Origin: JAKSCF01 sp028279945
GTDB taxonomy: Bacteria > Bacillota > Clostridia > Peptostreptococcales > JAAYPU01
Assembly: GCA_028279945.1 (NCBI GenBank)
Contig: JANQMT010000003.1
Span: 1-8,683 of the forward strand
Reading direction: 5' to 3'
Length of the DNA: 8,683 bases
A model generated the notes under the pieces. It had not been told where the DNA came from and ran no database searches. It worked only from the letters and a program-made list of their open reading frames with translations. Numbering within the stretch: the first letter of the stretch is position 1; every line of letters begins with the position of its first letter. The position numbers and the translations under genes were made by a program. This document shows positions 6,238 to 8,683 of this stretch, one piece after another.

Positions 6238-7272
6238 TTATAATTTAAATTCAGTAACAGCATCTCCTTTGGTATCCGATACGGTTTTACCAAAAGATTC
6301 AATAGATCTTTCCAGCTCTAATCGAGCCTGTTTCATAGGGATATCTTTAACGGTTTTATTTGGATAAATTTCATAAAGCTTTTGATATTCATATGGTTCC
6401 AGTTTGGTCATAACAACATTAGCACCAGCCATAAATGGATTAAAGGACGTTTCATTATTATTCACTTTAATGGATGTTGTAATAGGCAGATGCGTTCTTT
6501 TAAGCAAAAGTCTACTGATGGCAACGCATTTCATAGCCAGAAGATTATTACCGGATGTACCATCTTTTAATGGCGTTTTAGGATGAGGGATGAATACCCC
6601 GATACCTGCCATGTCTACATCTAATTCATGAAGTAACAAAATGTCCTGTGCAAGAGATTCTATGGTCTGCTGCGGCAAACCAATCATGAATCCGCTTCCG
6701 GTTTGATACCCCAGTTCCTTTAACTGGTGTAAGCATTCCAGCCTTCTTCTAAAATTAGAGTGTGGATGATAAGTGTCATAAAGCGTTTCATTGGCGGTTT
6801 CATGTTTCAATAGATATCGGTCAGCGCCATCTTTTTTCCATTGCTTATACGCTTCATAGGCGTGCTCTCCAAAGCTTAGCGTAATGCCTACATCGGCGGT
6901 TTTTTTAATTGCTTTTATTATTTTTGAAATATCATCTACCTGATAAAAAGGGTCTTCGCCGGCTTGAAGGACGATAGATTTATATCCAACATTTATGCCT
7001 TCTTTTGCAATAGCCATAATATCATCGGCTTTAAGTCTATAGCGCGTGCAATTGTTATTTGAACTGCGTATTCCACAGTAATAGCAATTGCAACGACAAT
7101 AGTTAGAAAACTCAATAATGCCCCTTACATGAATGATTTCTCCGAATATTTGCTTGGTTACCTGTTGTGCTGATGTAAATAATGTGTTTTCATCCTTATG
7201 GGTTAAAAGTTGAATAATTTCGCTTTCAGTTGCTTTAGAAGTCTTTATAATCTTATCAATGATATCTGCCAC
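6238..7272 (-). CDS. hydE: [FeFe]-hydrogenase maturation radical SAM enzyme HydE
   Basis: HydE is a cytoplasmic radical SAM enzyme that acts on the HydG-derived iron-cysteine complex on the way to the di-iron subcluster. The 344-aa sequence has the CX3CX2C motif in NYCRCNCYYCGIR (Cys59, Cys63, Cys66). Other conserved blocks are VLQAGEDPFY, KHETANETLYDTYHP, GSGFMIGLPQQT and GIGVFIPHPKTPL. The length is that of the family. BioB and PylB are related, but the HydE blocks and the hydG neighbour settle the call. The extra C-terminal cysteines that bind a second, dispensable cluster in some HydE proteins are absent. Translation appears to start at GTG (7272) with AAGGT upstream, 4 bases after the stop of the upstream gene, suggesting translational coupling. 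Confidence 0.95.
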   Translation of the reverse strand: MADIIDKIIKTSKATESEIIQLLTHKDENTLFTSAQQVTKQIFGEIIHVRGIIEFSNYCRCNCYYCGIRSSNNNCTRYRLKADDIMAIAKEGINVGYKSIVLQAGEDPFYQVDDISKIIKAIKKTADVGITLSFGEHAYEAYKQWKKDGADRYLLKHETANETLYDTYHPHSNFRRRLECLHQLKELGYQTGSGFMIGLPQQTIESLAQDILLLHELDVDMAGIGVFIPHPKTPLKDGTSGNNLLAMKCVAISRLLLKRTHLPITTSIKVNNNETSFNPFMAGANVVMTKLEPYEYQKLYEIYPNKTVKDIPMKQARLELERSIESFGKTVSDTKGDAVTEFKL

Positions 7273-7276
7273 AATT

Positions 7277-7522
7277 TCATACCTTAGTCAGAGCCGATTT
7301 GACCTGAACACCTGATATTTTTCCTAGTTTTCCGGTTAAAGCACTGATTTCATCCGAAGTACCATCAACTAAAAGCGATATGACCGATACGTTTTTTTCC
7401 TTATAAGGAATACCCATTCGACCGATAATGAGATTAGCATAGTTATGCAATATTTCATTGACCGAGTTTGAATTTTCGATATTGGTAACAACGATACCAA
7501 TAACACCGATGCGATTATCCAT
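7277..7522 (-). CDS. TM1266-type iron-only hydrogenase system regulator (putative)
   Basis: This 81-aa protein belongs to the small family named after TM1266 of Thermotoga, which is regularly encoded beside [FeFe]-hydrogenase maturation genes and is annotated as a putative regulator. It has an ACT/NikR-C-like alpha-beta fold. The pattern RIGVIGIVVTNIEN, then LHNYANLIIGRMGIPY, then VSVISLLVDGTSDEISALTGKLG and a final GVQVKSALTK strand is typical. No DNA-binding domain is present, so any regulatory effect would require a partner or ligand. The start at 7522 has TAGGAGG 8 bases upstream. It is the first gene of the operon and is followed immediately by hydE. Its upstream leader carries two terminators. 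The family call is firm; the function is not established. Confidence 0.9.
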   Translation of the reverse strand: MDNRIGVIGIVVTNIENSNSVNEILHNYANLIIGRMGIPYKEKNVSVISLLVDGTSDEISALTGKLGKISGVQVKSALTKV

Positions 7523-7543
7523 ATAAAATACCTCCTAGAAATT

Positions 7544-7585
7544 AAAAAATCCTTTGGGCGCATCTGGTATAGATGCCGCCAAAGG
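7544..7585 (-). terminator. Terminator 2, immediately before the first hyd gene's ribosome binding site
   Basis: CCTTTGG-CG-GCATCT (7585-7571) pairs with AGATGC-GC-CCAAAGG (7565-7551) around a 5-base loop. The stem has 13 pairs with one 2-base internal mismatch and is followed by ATTTTTTAATTT. It ends about 5 bases before AGGAGG, so it controls entry into the operon and does not close an upstream gene. Confidence 0.85.
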
Positions 7586-7597
7586 GGCACAGCAAAC

Positions 7598-7620
7598 AAA
7601 AAAACTCCGGCAGACCGGAG
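7598..7620 (-). terminator. Terminator 1 in the hyd operon leader
   Basis: CTCCGG-TCTG-CCGGAG is a compact six-pair GC hairpin followed by seven T, a textbook intrinsic terminator. It lies downstream of both the sigma-54 activator gene and the predicted operon promoter. It may therefore end read-through from that gene, act on the operon's own transcript, or both. Confidence 0.88.
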
Positions 7621-7750
7621 CTATTATCGTTATTGAATTGCCTGCGCCCTCTTACTTAGAAACAATCCTTGTAATTAGGATATCAACATATTTTTTTCAT
7701 CCCCTTTAACAGATGTGCTACCTAAATCCATTAAAGCAGATCTTAATTTT

Positions 7751-7779
7751 ATAATAATAAAAATTCATGTAAAAAGCAA
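7751..7779 (-). promoter_or_regulatory. Probable sigma-A promoter for the hydrogenase-maturation operon
   Basis: TTGCTT (7779-7774), 17 bases, then TATTAT (7756-7751) on the minus strand. This is the same pair and spacing as proposed for lrp-ald. It would start RNA near 7744, exactly at the base of the first leader hairpin, which supports the assignment. No -24/-12 sigma-54 promoter is visible here. Confidence 0.55.
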
Positions 7780-7792
7780 TAGTGATTTTTAT

Positions 7793-8683
7793 TTAACTTT
7801 CTGTATATTTTATAGAACTGTATTTTCTTACAATAGTAGATTGATCAACACCTAGGGCTTTAGCCATCTTTCTGGTACTGCCATATTTTTGCTTAGCTTT
7901 GATCAATAATTGTTTTTCAACTTCAGCTACTGCAGTTTTTAAGGGCAGAATACCATTTACGCTTACTGAAAAATCAGGGGTATTGGATGTACGATAGCTT
8001 TCAGGCAAATGATAAATTTGAATATCTTTTTCATCCGTTAAAACCACAAGGCGTTCTACAAGGTTTTCTAATTCTCGAACATTCCCAGGCCATTGATATT
8101 CTATTAATGCATCTACCGTTTGCATCGAAATGCTTTTGTCTCGTTTATGCTTTTTGTTGTATTTTTCAAGAAGATACATGATAAGAGGCGGAATATCTGC
8201 AATTCTTTTCCTCAATGGGAACAAATCAATGTTAATGATATTTAATCTATAATAAAGATCTTCTCTAAAATCTCCTCTTTGCATCATTTCTTTTAAGTTG
8301 CGGTTTGTGGCTGCAAGTATGCGCGTATCTATTTGAATGGATTCTTTTCCTCCAATTCGGAAAACTTCTTTACTTTGCAATGCACGAAGAAGCTTAGCTT
8401 GCAGCTCAAAAGGCATTTCCCCAATTTCATCCAATAGTAATGTACCTTCATTGGCCAGTTCAAATAATCCAATTTTTCCTTGCTTATTGGCACCGGTAAA
8501 TGCACCGGGCATATATCCGAACAGTTCAGATTCTAATAAATTAGCAGGTATAGCAGCGCAGTTTATTTTAATAAAAGGTTTTTCATTTCTAGAACTGAGT
8601 TTGTGCAAATATTTTGCAATCAATTCCTAGCCTACGCCTGATTCACCTGTAATGAGTACCGTTGCATCTACTTCTGCAGCCCG
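7793..8683 (-). pseudogene. Sigma-54-dependent transcriptional activator, partial, with in-frame TAG in Walker A
   Basis: The visible 296 codons encode the AAA+ domain and DNA-binding end of an enhancer-binding protein that would drive RNA polymerase carrying sigma-54. The N-terminal sensory part lies outside the window. In order, counting from the window edge: TVLITGESGVG (8-18), then a TAG stop (8629-8627) where the Walker A lysine belongs, ELIAKYLHKL, the sigma-54 contact motif GAFTGA (60-65), Walker B LLLDEIGEM (82-90), FREDLYYRLN with the arginine finger (139-148), GNVRELENL (200-208), and a TyrR/Fis-like helix-turn-helix, STRKMAKALGVDQSTIVRK (269-287). One base change from AAG to TAG explains the stop. 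A TTG at 8623 could restart translation, but it lacks a clear ribosome binding site and the product would lack the ATP-binding loop. The rest is undamaged, so the change is recent, a sequence error, or read through. Confidence 0.8.

Larger units (their letters stand above)
7523..7744 (-). promoter_or_regulatory. Structured leader RNA of the hydrogenase-maturation operon, candidate attenuator
   Basis: About 220 bases lie between the predicted transcription start (near 7744) and the first gene. Minus strand, in order: a hairpin at the very 5' end (7743-7736 pairs with 7718-7711, one mismatch); AAAGGGG (7707-7701); a small ATCCT/AGGAT hairpin (7681-7665); CTGCGCCC complement, read as GGGCGCAG (7649-7642); terminator 1 (7620-7598); terminator 2 (7585-7544); and the ribosome binding site (7536-7531). 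AAAGGGG is perfectly complementary to the left arm of terminator 2 (7587-7581). GGGCGCA is perfectly complementary to part of its right arm (7562-7556). Such competing pairing is how riboswitches and attenuators act. I recognise no known riboswitch consensus. The pairing is seen; regulation is inferred. Confidence 0.55.

Noticed and set aside
6225..6302. A 26-codon upstream extension of hydG overlapping the end of hydE
   Set aside because: The internal ATG at 6224 gives the family length and has GGGGTGAG upstream; the overlap region is coding for HydE in another frame.
6382..6586. Plus-strand reading frames antisense to hydE
   Set aside because: No ribosome binding site or recognisable protein; they are opposite a well-supported gene.
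7369..7599. 76-codon minus-strand reading frame across the hyd leader and first gene
   Set aside because: It overlaps the TM1266-type gene in another frame, runs through terminator 2 and resembles no protein family.
7598..7744. Known riboswitch classes for the hyd leader (c-di-GMP, SAM, FMN, cobalamin, THF, fluoride, molybdenum cofactor, T-box)
   Set aside because: From memory of their conserved cores, none of the diagnostic motifs is present; a covariance-model search would be decisive.
8489..8505. TGGCAC followed by TGCA on the plus strand, resembling a -24/-12 sigma-54 promoter
   Set aside because: It lies inside the AAA+ coding region, points antisense to the gene, and the second half matches poorly.
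8337..8630. Plus-strand reading frames antisense to the sigma-54 activator (also 7987-8181)
   Set aside because: They mirror the conserved AAA+ coding sequence and have no independent support.

Overview
The window looks like chromosome from a low-GC, anaerobic, endospore-forming Firmicute of the class Clostridia. The evidence is AT-rich intergenic DNA, strong AGGAGG ribosome binding sites, a CotF-type spore coat gene, and the radical-SAM enzymes HydE and HydG that build the H-cluster of [FeFe]-hydrogenase. I cannot name the genus from the sequence alone.

Layout. Positions 1-952 (minus strand) hold the N-terminal part of alanine dehydrogenase (ald), with an Lrp/AsnC-family regulator directly upstream in the same orientation. 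Positions 1212-1778 (minus) are a two-gene sporulation operon: a 74-aa protein of unknown function, then a CotF-domain coat protein, closed by an intrinsic terminator. Positions 1779-2209 are non-coding but rich in palindromes. Positions 2210-3970 (plus) hold glutaminyl-tRNA synthetase (glnS) as a single-gene unit with its own promoter and terminator. Positions 3979-4780 (plus) hold a 75-aa two-helix membrane protein and a small HNH endonuclease. They end at a probable two-way terminator shared with the converging hydrogenase-maturation operon. Positions 4809-7522 (minus) are that operon: a TM1266-type small regulator, hydE, then hydG. Positions 7523-7779 are its long leader and promoter. Positions 7793-8683 (minus, running off the window) are a sigma-54-dependent activator.

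How the genes relate. HydG makes Fe(CO)2(CN)-type synthons from tyrosine, HydE processes them, and HydF (not in this window) assembles the di-iron subcluster. The small TM1266-type protein is habitually found with these genes. The Lrp-type protein probably controls ald in response to an amino acid.

The two most notable observations are these. (1) The sigma-54 activator has an in-frame TAG exactly where the invariant Walker A lysine codon should be, in an otherwise intact AAA+ domain and helix-turn-helix. (2) The leader of the hydrogenase-maturation operon begins with a hairpin at the predicted transcription start and carries two intrinsic terminators in tandem. It also has upstream segments perfectly complementary to both arms of the terminator nearest the gene, which is the architecture of an attenuator or riboswitch. 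I do not recognise it as a known class.
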